Positions 24,461-32,644 of a stretch of 64,000 nt of DNA are shown here, piece by piece. Origin of the DNA: Terriglobia bacterium. Its GTDB lineage: Bacteria > Acidobacteriota > Terriglobia > Terriglobales > Acidobacteriaceae. The notes under the pieces were generated by a model. The model was not told the origin of the DNA and made no database searches. It saw only the letters and a program-made list of their open reading frames with translations. The position numbers and the translations under genes were made by a program. The stretch is taken from contig JAIQFO010000018.1 in assembly GCA_020073215.1 (NCBI GenBank), positions 29,971 to 93,970 of the forward strand, written 5' to 3'. Positions within the stretch are counted from its first letter, which is position 1; each line of letters begins with the position of its first letter.

Positions 24461-25000
24461 TCACCCCTGCGGGGTGATCTCCTTCACCAGGTCGAAGCAG
24501 ATCGCGCACGTCGGCAGAGCGACCAGTTCGCCGAGATGCTCGCCGAGACGCGGTTGTTTGTCCGTGTTGCAGAGGCGCAAGACGTATTCCGCTCCAGCAG
24601 CGCCGTCCAGTTTGAATTTCTTTTTCGCCCACCGGATGACGGCGCCAATCGTCGTCGCAGGGGAGAAGCGGTGGCGCTTGGTCTGGCCGTTGAAGTTGAC
24701 CTCGACGGCGACCCGCTTGCATTTATGGACGTGCACGTGCCTGTGCCGGTGGAGTTCCAGGACCTCAACCGTCAGCAAAACATCGACCGGGTTATGCTTG
24801 TCTTCGCCGTCTTCGATTTCGTCGGCCTCGCTGAGTGCTTCCTCCCACTCGCCGACGAAAATCAGCACGTCGTCCTGGCCCTGCTTGATAATTCCTTCCC
24901 GCACGAGAACATCCCTGAGGACCTCGTGCGGACGCGCCACAGCGATTTTGGGTTTTGCACCCTGGCTGTGGATATACAGCTCAAGTTCTTCACCGGCCAT
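24461..25000 (-). CDS. tandem ubiquitin-like protein (Ubl), operon leader
   Basis: The ATG at 25000 gives 179 residues; the frame is open to 25084 but the extra part is not Ubl-like. Residues 5-60 (LELYIHSQGAKPKIAVARPHEVLRDVLV, DDVLIFVGE) and 96-179 (KRVAVEVNFNGQTKRHRFSP, TIGAVIRWAKKKF, YVLRLC, PRLGEHLGELV) each have the order of a beta-grasp fold. An acidic linker and a His-rich strand (LHRHRHVHVHK) separate them. The protein ends PQG directly before the stop, so a Gly is already at the C end. Tandem Ubl domains are the mark of ISG15-like proteins. Use as a target modifier by the E1 and E2 encoded downstream is inferred from gene order. Confidence 0.75.
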   Translation of the reverse strand: MAGEELELYIHSQGAKPKIAVARPHEVLRDVLVREGIIKQGQDDVLIFVGEWEEALSEADEIEDGEDKHNPVDVLLTVEVLELHRHRHVHVHKCKRVAVEVNFNGQTKRHRFSPATTIGAVIRWAKKKFKLDGAAGAEYVLRLCNTDKQPRLGEHLGELVALPTCAICFDLVKEITPQG

Positions 25001-25141
25001 TTGCCGTCTCCTTTGGGCGCTCCTCGCCGGGGACTTGCATCCGCCGGCGCAAGGTGCGATAGTTGGTGTCCACCTGGGCAACATTACTGGCTAACGCCTC
25101 GGTCGAAGCTTTCGCAGTAAGACGAGACTTCGACTTAGTGT

Positions 25142-25161
25142 TGTTGTCCAGTCAGACAACA
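25142..25161. promoter_or_regulatory. perfect palindrome between Ubl operon and XRE gene
   Basis: TGTTGTC (25142-25148) and GACAACA (25155-25161) form a perfect 7-base inverted repeat with a 6-base spacer. It lies between the divergent starts at 25000 and 25201. On the minus strand TTGACA (25188-25183) lies 17 bases before an AAACTG that overlaps the palindrome. The XRE protein is the obvious candidate to bind it. Confidence 0.65.
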
Positions 25162-25200
25162 GTTTGCCAGAGTGCATATTCTTGTCAAGGGGGAGGTGTA

Positions 25201-25593
25201 ATGGCTCAACCTGCATTCGGGGTCCTGCTTCAACGACTACGGGAGCAAAGGGGACTGTCGTTGCGCGAACTGGCGCAACTTGCCGGGATTGATCATGCTT
25301 ATATCTACCGTCTGGAAACTGGCGACAAGGAATCTCCGTCGGAAGAGGTGCTGACAAAATTAGTCCGCGCCCTGAAGGCCGGCAAGCGCGAAGCCGAAAT
25401 GCTCCGCTATCTCGCGGCGCACCCCCACATCGATCCGGGATTGGTGGCGTACGCGCTCGCTGATACGACGGTGACCATCGAGGAGTTCTCTTCGGTGGCG
25501 GGCGTAGCCTTTCGTGGAACGAGCAGGCCGGATTACCCTAAACTGATCGAACGCGTGCGAAGAATCTTGCTGGAAGAAAATGGCAATCGATGA
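25201..25593 (+). CDS. XRE-family helix-turn-helix repressor
   Basis: ATG 25201 follows GGGGGAGG and gives 130 residues. The N-terminal 70 residues are a classic HTH_XRE domain (LRELAQLAGIDHAYIYRLETGDKESPSEEVLTKLVRAL). The C-terminal 60 residues are helical and may dimerise or contact the peptidase. Its end overlaps the ImmA/IrrE gene by 14 bases, so the two form a regulator-protease pair. In known systems the protease is switched on by DNA damage or another signal and cuts the repressor. Here the pair faces the Ubl operon across a palindrome, which suggests it holds that operon silent until infection or damage. Confidence 0.85.
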   Translation: MAQPAFGVLLQRLREQRGLSLRELAQLAGIDHAYIYRLETGDKESPSEEVLTKLVRALKAGKREAEMLRYLAAHPHIDPGLVAYALADTTVTIEEFSSVAGVAFRGTSRPDYPKLIERVRRILLEENGNR

Positions 25594-26470
25594 ATTCCGG
25601 GCAGTCCTCAAGGCGCGGGAATTTGTTCGGAAGGTGAACCCCGCTACCATCCCAGTTCCCATCGAAATGTATGCTCGGGAACTGGGAGCGGTTATCCGTC
25701 CGCAGACCGATCTCGGACCGGATGAAGCTGGATATTGTTTCAAGAACAATGGCAAGCATTTCATCTGCACCAATGCCAATGACAAACCGGAGCGTCAGAG
25801 GTTCACGGTCTGTCATGAGATCGCCCACATCGTGCTCGGACTGCCCTCGCAGCATGGCGCATCGCCCTGGTGGAGTTACGCGAAAAAGCCTCTCGCCGAA
25901 ATACTCTGTGATGTTTTTGCGGCGGAACTACTCCTTCCATATGACCTCTTCCAGCCACAAGCAGAGAAGTCGAGCATCAGTCTCGCTGCCATCGACGATC
26001 TCGCGGAGCGCTTTCAGGCATCCGCGACCGCAACGGGTTCCCGATATGCGGCCGTGGTGAGCACACCGCTGGCGTTCGTGCTTTCGGAGCAAGGCAAGGT
26101 GCGGTATGCGTCGAGGTCGAACCAGTTGAAGGACGCCTATGCCTGGATTCCGCCCCGTCTCGATTTGCCCGACGGCTGCTTTTCCAAAAAGGTGCGCTCC
26201 GGCGCAGCCTGCGACAGTCCCGAGGAGGTCGATGCGGGCATCTGGTTCAGTGATTGGGAACGCGGCGGCATCTTGCTGGAGGAGGCCCGCCACCTCGCGC
26301 CATGGGATCAGACCCTTACGCTGCTGTGGTTCGAGGACGGAGAGGTTCCGCCGCAGAAGTTCCGAGATGATCGAGGCGAGATCCACGAAAAAGAAGACGA
26401 TGACAACGACGGGCTTCTGCAGGAACTGGACGGAAAACTCCGTTGGCCTGGGAAGCGTCGCCGGAGATAA
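25580..26470 (+). CDS. ImmA/IrrE-family zinc metallopeptidase
   Basis: The 296-residue protein has the HEIAH zinc motif at residues 79-83 (RFTVCHEIAHIVLGLP) and a downstream LAEILCDVFAAELLLP segment that supplies the third ligand, as in COG2856 peptidases. N-terminal residues form the usual start of the family (PVPIEMYARELGAVIRP). C-terminal residues beyond about 150 are a variable sensing part, ending in an acidic EKEDDDNDGL stretch. Proteases of this class cut XRE repressors, as in ImmA/ImmR of ICEBs1, IrrE/DdrO and the CapP/CapH pair in CBASS. It shares its transcript with the XRE gene. Confidence 0.85.
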   Translation: MAIDEFRAVLKAREFVRKVNPATIPVPIEMYARELGAVIRPQTDLGPDEAGYCFKNNGKHFICTNANDKPERQRFTVCHEIAHIVLGLPSQHGASPWWSYAKKPLAEILCDVFAAELLLPYDLFQPQAEKSSISLAAIDDLAERFQASATATGSRYAAVVSTPLAFVLSEQGKVRYASRSNQLKDAYAWIPPRLDLPDGCFSKKVRSGAACDSPEEVDAGIWFSDWERGGILLEEARHLAPWDQTLTLLWFEDGEVPPQKFRDDRGEIHEKEDDDNDGLLQELDGKLRWPGKRRRR

Positions 26471-26555
26471 CTCCGAAAATAAGGCGCATCTCGTACATCA
26501 AAGGCTGGCGGGTGGCGGGAGTGGATTGGCGTCTCGATGGCGCGCGATAGGCGGC

Positions 26556-26585
26556 AAGCTACAAAAAGCTACAAGGAAGCTACAA
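26556..26585 (+). repeat. three direct repeats of AAGCTACAA
   Basis: Copies begin at 26556, 26566 and 26577, that is 10 and 11 bases apart, so they fall on one face of the helix. They lie between the ImmA/IrrE gene and the tRNA-like end. Confidence 0.6.
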
Positions 26586-26641
26586 AATCGTGCTATAAGG
26601 AAATTGCAGTTTTGATGGACAAATCACTAGTACTAGTTCAG

Positions 26642-26672
26642 AAGTCCTTGAAAAATCGGCGCAAGTCCTTGA
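26642..26672 (+). repeat. two direct repeats of AAGTCCTTGA
   Basis: Copies at 26642-26651 and 26663-26672 are 21 bases apart, two helical turns, just before the tRNA-Ser-like end. They resemble arm-type binding sites of an integrase or excisionase. A 12-base palindrome ACTAGTACTAGT lies at 26626-26637. Confidence 0.5.
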
Positions 26673-26690
26673 GGGATTTAGGCGTGAATT

Positions 26691-26710
26691 GAATCCCTCC
26701 CTCTCCGCCA
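26691..26710 (+). other. tRNA-Ser 3'-end sequence, probable attachment site
   Basis: GAATCCCTCCCTCTCCGCCA matches the T-arm 3' side, acceptor stem and CCA end of bacterial tRNA-Ser genes. The rest of a tRNA is absent: no acceptor partner or anticodon arm lies upstream. A lone 3' end is typical of the far attachment site of an island inserted into a tRNA gene. The direction implies that the intact gene lies to the left, outside the window. Confidence 0.55.
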
Positions 26711-26778
26711 GTTCTTACTGTCAGTCCAATGTGCCGAGCCGGTGATCCTGCGCTGATACCAGAGTCAGGAAAGAAGTA

Positions 26779-27021
26779 GTGAATACACGTTTGCGACGCC
26801 TAACCCGCAGCAAGACCTGCCAACAGTGCGGGACTGCGCTCCAACCTGCCTGGCAACAAAAATATGACCCTTTCTGGGTCATGGTGTTGATATTTGTGGG
26901 CGCGACGCTGACGTTCTTCCTGATTGGAATCGCAGTCATGTTCCTCGGACTGCGGATGCTCTCCCGCAAGGAACGCAGCTGGGTTTGTCCCGCTTGCGCC
27001 GACGCGCGCGCCGGCTCCTAA
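26779..27021 (+). CDS. small zinc-ribbon membrane protein
   Basis: This 80-residue protein starts at GTG with AGGAAAG upstream. CQQC near residue 14 and CPAC near residue 70 could make a zinc ribbon. A hydrophobic span between them (FWVMVLIFVGATLTFFLIGIA) crosses the membrane. The family is not known to me. Its end overlaps the stop of the convergent small membrane protein by four bases. Confidence 0.6.
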   Translation: MNTRLRRLTRSKTCQQCGTALQPAWQQKYDPFWVMVLIFVGATLTFFLIGIAVMFLGLRMLSRKERSWVCPACADARAGS

Positions 27022-27353
27022 TTCCCCGCCCTTACCGGCCCCTCCGTATTCCCCGCCGATGTCGATGCCAGCTCGCCTTCGAGAGCGTCGCGAACCTCCT
27101 CCAGAGTTTTGCCGATCCACCCCAATCCCATCAGCATAGACCCGGAGATCAAGCCTCCGGCAATCACCGCCGCGCCCACCAGGCGCGCCACTTGCCACTT
27201 CACCACATCCATCACCGTCATGGGATTGCCTTCGCCACCACCGGCTTGGATGTGAGTTTGGTATTCCCGGTAACTGGACGACAACTCGATGGATCCCACG
27301 ACCACACAGAAAACGACAATTACTATTCCCAGCAACATCAAGTAACGGCTCAC
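27018..27353 (-). CDS. small two-span membrane protein after lnt
   Basis: The 111-residue protein begins with GTG, which overlaps the lnt stop codon (GTGA), so it is translated with lnt. Two hydrophobic segments are present: MLLGIVIVVFCVVVGSIEL and VARLVGAAVIAGGLISGSMLMGLG. The C end is soluble and acidic. Function is unknown; a role near lipoprotein processing is only suggested by position. Confidence 0.65.
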   Translation of the reverse strand: MSRYLMLLGIVIVVFCVVVGSIELSSSYREYQTHIQAGGGEGNPMTVMDVVKWQVARLVGAAVIAGGLISGSMLMGLGWIGKTLEEVRDALEGELASTSAGNTEGPVRAGN

Positions 27354-28969
27354 CTCGTCCCCCCTGTCCGCATTTTCTTCCTGAGCGCCAGCAGAAAAAA
27401 TCCTCCCAGCGCTGTATAGGATACATAAACAATCAGATCACCGAAACGGGTATAGAAACTCAGGTTGTCGGTGATGGGCACTTTCTGGGAAACGATGGTT
27501 TCGGTGAAGATTTTGGTCTTCTGCTGCCAGCGCCCAAGCGGATCGACGAAGCCGGAGATTCCGGTATTGCCGCAGCGCACCATAGCCTCGCGGTTTTCGA
27601 TGGCGCGCAACACCAGAAAGGACGCGTGCTGCGAGGGCGCGAAGGAATGGCCGAACCAGGCGTCGTTGGTGATATTCACCAGAAAGTTGCTGCCCGCCAA
27701 ACGCAGCCTCCGGGAAACTTGCGGATAAACCGATTCGTAGCAGATCATTGCCGAGAAACTGGCTCCCGGCAGGTGGAAGACCGTCAATTCCGTTCCGGCA
27801 TCCATCGCCCCGTAACTGATGTCATGGATGGGAAAAAATGCGCGGGTAAATCCAAAGATACTGCGGAAAGGATATTTTTCGGCGACGGGCACGAGATACA
27901 TTTTCTTGTACACAGCCAGACTCTGGCCGCGTGAATTGAACAGCTCCGCGGCGTTGAAATAGTGAACTTGCCCTTGCCTGTCCTGCGAAGAAGTGAGGAG
28001 CCCGGTAAGAACGTAAGTGTTGCCCGGAGGCAGAGTCCCCATTTGGGTGAGGCGGAACTCCTTACTTTCATCAATGTAGTAAGGAATTGCCGTTTCCGGC
28101 CAGACCACAAGATTTGTGAAATCCGTGGTCGCAGCCGCGTTCATGGTAAATATGTGATCCAATATCTGGCGTGCGTAGCGATCATCCCACTTGATTTTCT
28201 GCGGAATATTCGGCTGGATAACAGCAACTTCCTGATACCCCGCGGGCGCGATCCCGCGAAACCACCGTACGCCGTTATAGAGATTGACGAAACCGAAGAT
28301 CACAACCCAGGCAATGGCGTGCCGTCGCAACCGGACTGGATCGCGACGGGCAGCGATGGCTTCGAACAGCAGCGCATTGAGCAGGACCAGCCAGAACGAT
28401 ACGCCAAAAACTCCGACGATGTCGGCGAATTGAATTAGAAACGGAAATCCGGTCAGCGCACAGCCCAGATTGCTCCAGGGAAAGGCCATGTCGCCATAGC
28501 CACGCAGCCCTTCGCAGGCCACCCAGGCAAAAGGAGCCGTGGCCCAGAACGGCAACGCAAGATATTTCTTTAACATGACGACCGGAAGGATAAAGACGAA
28601 GAAACTGAAGACATAAAGCCAAATAATGCAGATGTAGCCTGGCACCGAGAGCCAGGAGAATGCGACCATGCCCGCCAGCCAACTGAGCGTGAACCCGTAA
28701 AGGACCCACGGACAGATCAGCCCGGCGCGAATGATTCGCCTGCGGCTGAGCGGCTTGTCGAGATAAATGAAAAGCGGAACCAGACCGACAAACGCCAAAA
28801 AAAACAAATTCGTGGGAGCAAACGCCAGCCCTAAGAGCAACCCTGACAACGCCGGCAAGAAATCTTCCTTGCTCCAGGTACTGCCCTGCGAAGGTGCAGC
28901 CTGCGTTGACCCGGTTGCAGGGATGGCAGTAGAATCCGGGTTCGTCACCAGGTAAGAAGGGTTAACCAT
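27350..28969 (-). CDS. lnt: apolipoprotein N-acyltransferase
   Basis: The 539-residue protein has several N-terminal membrane spans followed by a nitrilase-like (carbon-nitrogen hydrolase) domain. The catalytic triad is visible: Glu in NLVVWPETAIPYY, Lys in the YLVPVAEKYPF region and Cys in FSAMICYESVYPQ. It adds the third acyl chain to the N-terminal Cys of lipoproteins, the last step after Lgt and LspA. The first ATG shares two bases with the divergent lipoprotein gene and has no ribosome site, so a later start such as the GTG at residue 8 is possible. lgt lies a few kilobases away. Confidence 0.9.
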   Translation of the reverse strand: MVNPSYLVTNPDSTAIPATGSTQAAPSQGSTWSKEDFLPALSGLLLGLAFAPTNLFFLAFVGLVPLFIYLDKPLSRRRIIRAGLICPWVLYGFTLSWLAGMVAFSWLSVPGYICIIWLYVFSFFVFILPVVMLKKYLALPFWATAPFAWVACEGLRGYGDMAFPWSNLGCALTGFPFLIQFADIVGVFGVSFWLVLLNALLFEAIAARRDPVRLRRHAIAWVVIFGFVNLYNGVRWFRGIAPAGYQEVAVIQPNIPQKIKWDDRYARQILDHIFTMNAAATTDFTNLVVWPETAIPYYIDESKEFRLTQMGTLPPGNTYVLTGLLTSSQDRQGQVHYFNAAELFNSRGQSLAVYKKMYLVPVAEKYPFRSIFGFTRAFFPIHDISYGAMDAGTELTVFHLPGASFSAMICYESVYPQVSRRLRLAGSNFLVNITNDAWFGHSFAPSQHASFLVLRAIENREAMVRCGNTGISGFVDPLGRWQQKTKIFTETIVSQKVPITDNLSFYTRFGDLIVYVSYTALGGFFLLALRKKMRTGGTR

Positions 28970-29711
28970 GAGGGCAGTTCAGTTCGTATGTGGGCACGTT
29001 TTGGTCGTGCTGATGGTGTTTTCGATCGCATGCAGTTCCAGGCAGTCGGCGAAAGAAACGCAACCTGTATCATCCTCCTCACATCAGGACAAGGCGCCTT
29101 CTCCAAGCGCATCCCAGCCCGCAGATGGGAAAGCGCAAGATGAATCCAACATCAGTTATGCCAAAACACCGGAACGATTTGAAAAGGTGCCGCCTTACGA
29201 GCCGCCATTCAATATCACCGATCCCAAAACCGCTCAAGAGCATTTCAACGTAGCCGTCAACCACGACCATCATAACGAGCTTGATAAAGCCATTGCGGAA
29301 TATCAAAAGGCGTTGGAACTACAGCCCAATTGGGCGGTGGCCCACGATCGCCTGGCACTCGACTACCAGAAACAAGGCCGAACCGACGACGCCATTGCTC
29401 AATGGGAGCTGGCAACGCGATACAATCCGCAATTCTATTCTGTCTACGATCTGCTGGCCGGCGCTTACGAACGCCAAGGTAAGATCAAGAAAGCCATTGA
29501 GGCCTACTCAGCGCTCCTGAAGTATCCTCCCGCTCAAATGCCCGCTCACTACCAGCTGGGTCTCTGGTATGCGCAAATCGGAGACCGGCAGCAGGCCCAG
29601 AGTCATCTTGAAAGCTATCGTGACCTTGCCCTGAAGACCAGCGAAGAACCCAAGAGTGATCGCTTCCAGAAGGCGCTCCGCGAACTGCAGAAGCTGAAGC
29701 AGCAGGGTTGA
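28968..29711 (+). CDS. TPR-repeat lipoprotein
   Basis: The 247-residue protein has a lipoprotein signal with VFSIACSS around the lipobox Cys. After a Ser/Pro/Gln-rich linker, residues 80-235 hold at least three tetratricopeptide repeats, for example ELDKAIAEYQKALELQPNWAVAHDRLALDYQKQGRTDDAIAQWELA. An AGAAGGG site lies before the ATG. TPR lipoproteins usually act as scaffolds for envelope complexes. It is divergent from lnt, the enzyme that completes its own lipidation, though that may be coincidence. Confidence 0.85.
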   Translation: MRAVQFVCGHVLVVLMVFSIACSSRQSAKETQPVSSSSHQDKAPSPSASQPADGKAQDESNISYAKTPERFEKVPPYEPPFNITDPKTAQEHFNVAVNHDHHNELDKAIAEYQKALELQPNWAVAHDRLALDYQKQGRTDDAIAQWELATRYNPQFYSVYDLLAGAYERQGKIKKAIEAYSALLKYPPAQMPAHYQLGLWYAQIGDRQQAQSHLESYRDLALKTSEEPKSDRFQKALRELQKLKQQG

Positions 29712-29727
29712 CGCTCTCCTCATAAAC

Positions 29728-29770
29728 AAAAAAGGAACCGGTAGGGAATTGCCCTTCCCTGCCCGGTCCC
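29728..29770 (-). terminator. rho-independent terminator
   Basis: On the minus strand an imperfect long stem (GGGACCGGGCAGGGAA with TTCCCTACCGGTTCC) is followed by TTTTTTG. It serves the secreted-protein gene at 29787-30695. Confidence 0.8.
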
Positions 29771-29786
29771 TGGCAGATCCGCTGAG

Positions 29787-30695
29787 TTAGTGTGTAGCCG
29801 CGAAGTTCGCCATTACGAGGCTGGCGCTATTTCCGCTCGCTACCTGGAACGTCATGCTGGCCGCCCCTCCGTTAACGCTGAGCTTAACGTTGGTAAAGCC
29901 ATCCGGCTGACCCGCCCATTGCTGCGCCAGCCAGTTAGCCGCTTCGACCATGCCGGCTTGGTTCGCGTTGAGGGCAATTGCACTGCCGAATCCCAACACA
30001 TTCGCGCTAACCGCATTGGTGAGCGTATGCGAAGCGCCATTCGGAAGCGAGATAGCGCTTACGCTTGTGGTCACACCGCCAGTCGAATTCGGTGTGCTGG
30101 TGGCAAGTACCTGGGCGATGTTGAAGGGACTGTAGTTCCCATACTTCGCATTCGAGAACTTGGTTCCGCTTGCCTTTCCCTTCGTTTCCGTGAATGAGTT
30201 AGAACCAACGATCGTCTCCCACTGCCCCTTCTTGCAGTAGGCCGCGAAGCCGTTGCTCGTAGCGCTGCTGCCCGTGCCGCCAACTGCCGGGCAAAAGGCG
30301 TTGAGGATGGTGAAATCGTTGCTTATGCCGGAACCATCCCAGCCGATTGCCCCGTCCCCATCATGGTCATAGCCGACGGCCACAACCGAGCCGACGTGGG
30401 TATCGAAATGTTGCGTTCCCAGCCCGTCGGTGGTGAAGGTAGAGAACGGCGCCGTGTGGTCAATGTAAGTGCTGATTGTCTGCATTCCCGCACCGGTGTC
30501 GTCGTTATAGTTGACATAGTAGGTGAACAGCCCGTTCTCCAGCGGATTGGTGCTCGACACCGAGAGTTCTTCGTTGACCTTTGCGTCTCCGCCCGCAGTG
30601 TCCTGTCCAAACCACCCCAAGTAACCGCCGCACGCTGCGCCCATGTACAGCGGGATCAACCCCAGTATGATCCCAGTCCAAATGAGTTTTCTCAT
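29787..30695 (-). CDS. secreted protein of unknown function
   Basis: The 302-residue protein has a signal segment MRKLIWTGIILGLIPLYMGAAC, which may also be a lipoprotein signal. The mature part is rich in Gly, Ser, Thr and Asn. It contains YDHDGDGAIGWDGSG, a Ca2+-loop-like repeat, and ends with a beta-rich C-terminal half. I recognise no domain. It has its own terminator and stands alone. Confidence 0.65.
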   Translation of the reverse strand: MRKLIWTGIILGLIPLYMGAACGGYLGWFGQDTAGGDAKVNEELSVSSTNPLENGLFTYYVNYNDDTGAGMQTISTYIDHTAPFSTFTTDGLGTQHFDTHVGSVVAVGYDHDGDGAIGWDGSGISNDFTILNAFCPAVGGTGSSATSNGFAAYCKKGQWETIVGSNSFTETKGKASGTKFSNAKYGNYSPFNIAQVLATSTPNSTGGVTTSVSAISLPNGASHTLTNAVSANVLGFGSAIALNANQAGMVEAANWLAQQWAGQPDGFTNVKLSVNGGAASMTFQVASGNSASLVMANFAATH

Positions 30696-30871
30696 TTCTT
30701 CTCTCCTTAATACCTGAGCCCGTGGAATCAGGCGCGCCGCAAGTGTGGGTTGCTAGTCTCGCCTCCCGGGCTCAAGCTCCGGCAGCGGCATTTCACCGGA
30801 CTCGAGCACGGGCGGGGTTTCGTGAGACCAATTCCACCTGCAACTACGTTCCGAGAACTATCCGTTTCACT

Positions 30872-32521
30872 CTACGGACAGCTCGCGAACTTGACTGTAT
30901 TCAGGTTCGTGTACCACTGGAACGAGCCATCGAACGGGTAATATTCGGTGGTGTACCAGAAGGTGCAGTGGTCCGCTCCATCAAGGGCCATGCTGCTGTA
31001 ATCGCCCCAGCGATTTGCCGTGGAGATTTGCGAACCGCCGCCTTGCTTCACCAGAACCTCGGCGTCGGTCGTGCCCGCGGGTTCACCAGCCGTCTGACCG
31101 GAGACATAGATCGACGGGAAGTCACCAGCGGTAGCGCTACTACGGCTGTAGCCGAGAGCAATGTTTCCGGAGTTATCTCTGGCGATGGAACCCATCCAGC
31201 GATACTCGCTGTCATCGGGAGTCTGGCTGGACTGAGCCAGGCTTAGAGTGGTCGAACCGGTCGGAGCCGTAAACTCATACCACCTCGCACCTGTCGCGGC
31301 CGTATCGTTCACGCTGTGCGTCACCAGGAAGTGCTGCGTAGTGCCGTCGTCGAATAGCGCCAACCGGTACATCAGTCGATCGCCCAGCGAATCAAGCAAT
31401 TCGCTCCCGGCGCTCGGTTGCGGAACGCAGGCGCCGAAGCCGCCGCAAGCCAGGCTGTACGAAGGCACCGCGATCGGCATGGTTCCGTTGGTGCCACTGA
31501 GGGTTGCTTTCCCTTTCCCTTTGAAGCTGACGTTGAGCACGTATTGGTAAACGTTGCTGCCGGGATTTACGTTGTCAATGCTTCCCACGAACACTTCTGG
31601 AGCCGGACCGGCGGTCGGCGGATCGGCGTCAGCGTCAGCGGGCAGGAAACTGTCGTCGAACAACGTGCCGTTGGAGTTATCGACCATGCAGATCTGCTTC
31701 GCCTTCTTGCTGCCCGCGCGAATGGCGTCCGCCTGATAGGCGCACACAGTCACGCCGACATAGGCGGCCCCGCTGCCAAAGTTGTTCTGCGTCTGGTAGT
31801 ACGCGTGAGGGGTAAGCCCCCACTTGTGGTAGTCGGGGAAACCGGGTTGGGTAAACTGATAGCGATTGTAGGAGCCAGTCGCATCCGCGGTCGTTGAGAC
31901 GGCAAGGCAAGTCGCAAAGGGTCCAAACACGTTTTGGCTGGCCACCCAGACATGGTTGGCTTTGTCGAACTGAATAATCGGATCGCCATCGTTATCGGCC
32001 TGGCAGACGCCGCCAAAACCCGACCAGAAGTGGTTTCCAGCAAAAGGCCCGGCGATGAGTGCGCCGGTGGCTTTGTCGAACACGGAATAGCAGATGTTCA
32101 CCCACTGTACAACTTGGGTGTCACCCACGGCCGCGTTGGTATCGGGAGGTGCCAGTTGCACGCCTGAGACGATGGGACAATTTACGGAGGCGGCTGAGCC
32201 GGGATCTCCCGAAATGCCTTCAAAGTTCAGGCCAACACTGGGGCCCGCATTTCCGGTACTGCCCAGTCCATGACCCGCTGCCTCGCCGACAGACCGCAAC
32301 AGATGCTCCTTCGGTTTCAGAGGGGCGTGTACACGGGATGATCCAACGATCGCTTGCGCCGGATAGGAACTCAGCGGTGCCGAAATATCCGAGTGAACGG
32401 GATAGCTCACGATCGCGTTGCTAATCGATTGCACATTTTTTTGCGCTACGGCCGGAAGTGCGCAGATCGCCAGTACAAACACCACACAAACAACGGCTGG
32501 AAAAACAGGTTTTCTCATCAT
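30872..32521 (-). CDS. secreted protein, beta-propeller-like
   Basis: The 549-residue protein has a signal peptide ending PAVAQ. The rest is Gly/Ser/Asp-rich with segments such as PPDTNAAVGDTQVVQWVN, GDPIIQFDKANHVWVASQ and RYEFTAPTGS-like strands, the style of a secreted multi-bladed protein. Several Cys residues may form disulphides. I associate this kind of protein with acidobacterial and myxobacterial secretomes but know no assigned function. No catalytic motif is evident. Confidence 0.65.
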   Translation of the reverse strand: MMRKPVFPAVVCVVFVLAICALPAVAQKNVQSISNAIVSYPVHSDISAPLSSYPAQAIVGSSRVHAPLKPKEHLLRSVGEAAGHGLGSTGNAGPSVGLNFEGISGDPGSAASVNCPIVSGVQLAPPDTNAAVGDTQVVQWVNICYSVFDKATGALIAGPFAGNHFWSGFGGVCQADNDGDPIIQFDKANHVWVASQNVFGPFATCLAVSTTADATGSYNRYQFTQPGFPDYHKWGLTPHAYYQTQNNFGSGAAYVGVTVCAYQADAIRAGSKKAKQICMVDNSNGTLFDDSFLPADADADPPTAGPAPEVFVGSIDNVNPGSNVYQYVLNVSFKGKGKATLSGTNGTMPIAVPSYSLACGGFGACVPQPSAGSELLDSLGDRLMYRLALFDDGTTQHFLVTHSVNDTAATGARWYEFTAPTGSTTLSLAQSSQTPDDSEYRWMGSIARDNSGNIALGYSRSSATAGDFPSIYVSGQTAGEPAGTTDAEVLVKQGGGSQISTANRWGDYSSMALDGADHCTFWYTTEYYPFDGSFQWYTNLNTVKFASCP

Positions 32522-32644
32522 TGTCTCCGTTTTATCCTTCTACTCTTAACGAGTGTTTTCGCGTTGTAGTTTCCTGGGAGAAAATTGTCTATACGCTTCG
32601 AGTGTTGTCCGTTTCGCTCCTGGTTGCAGCTCTGCCCAAAAAAG

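Noticed and set aside
26556..26672. Short direct repeats as a CRISPR array
   Set aside because: Repeats are only 9-10 bases and have no spacers of regular length or cas genes.
26600..26710. An intact tRNA-Ser gene
   Set aside because: Only the 3' end matches; there is no 5' acceptor strand, D-arm or anticodon arm upstream.
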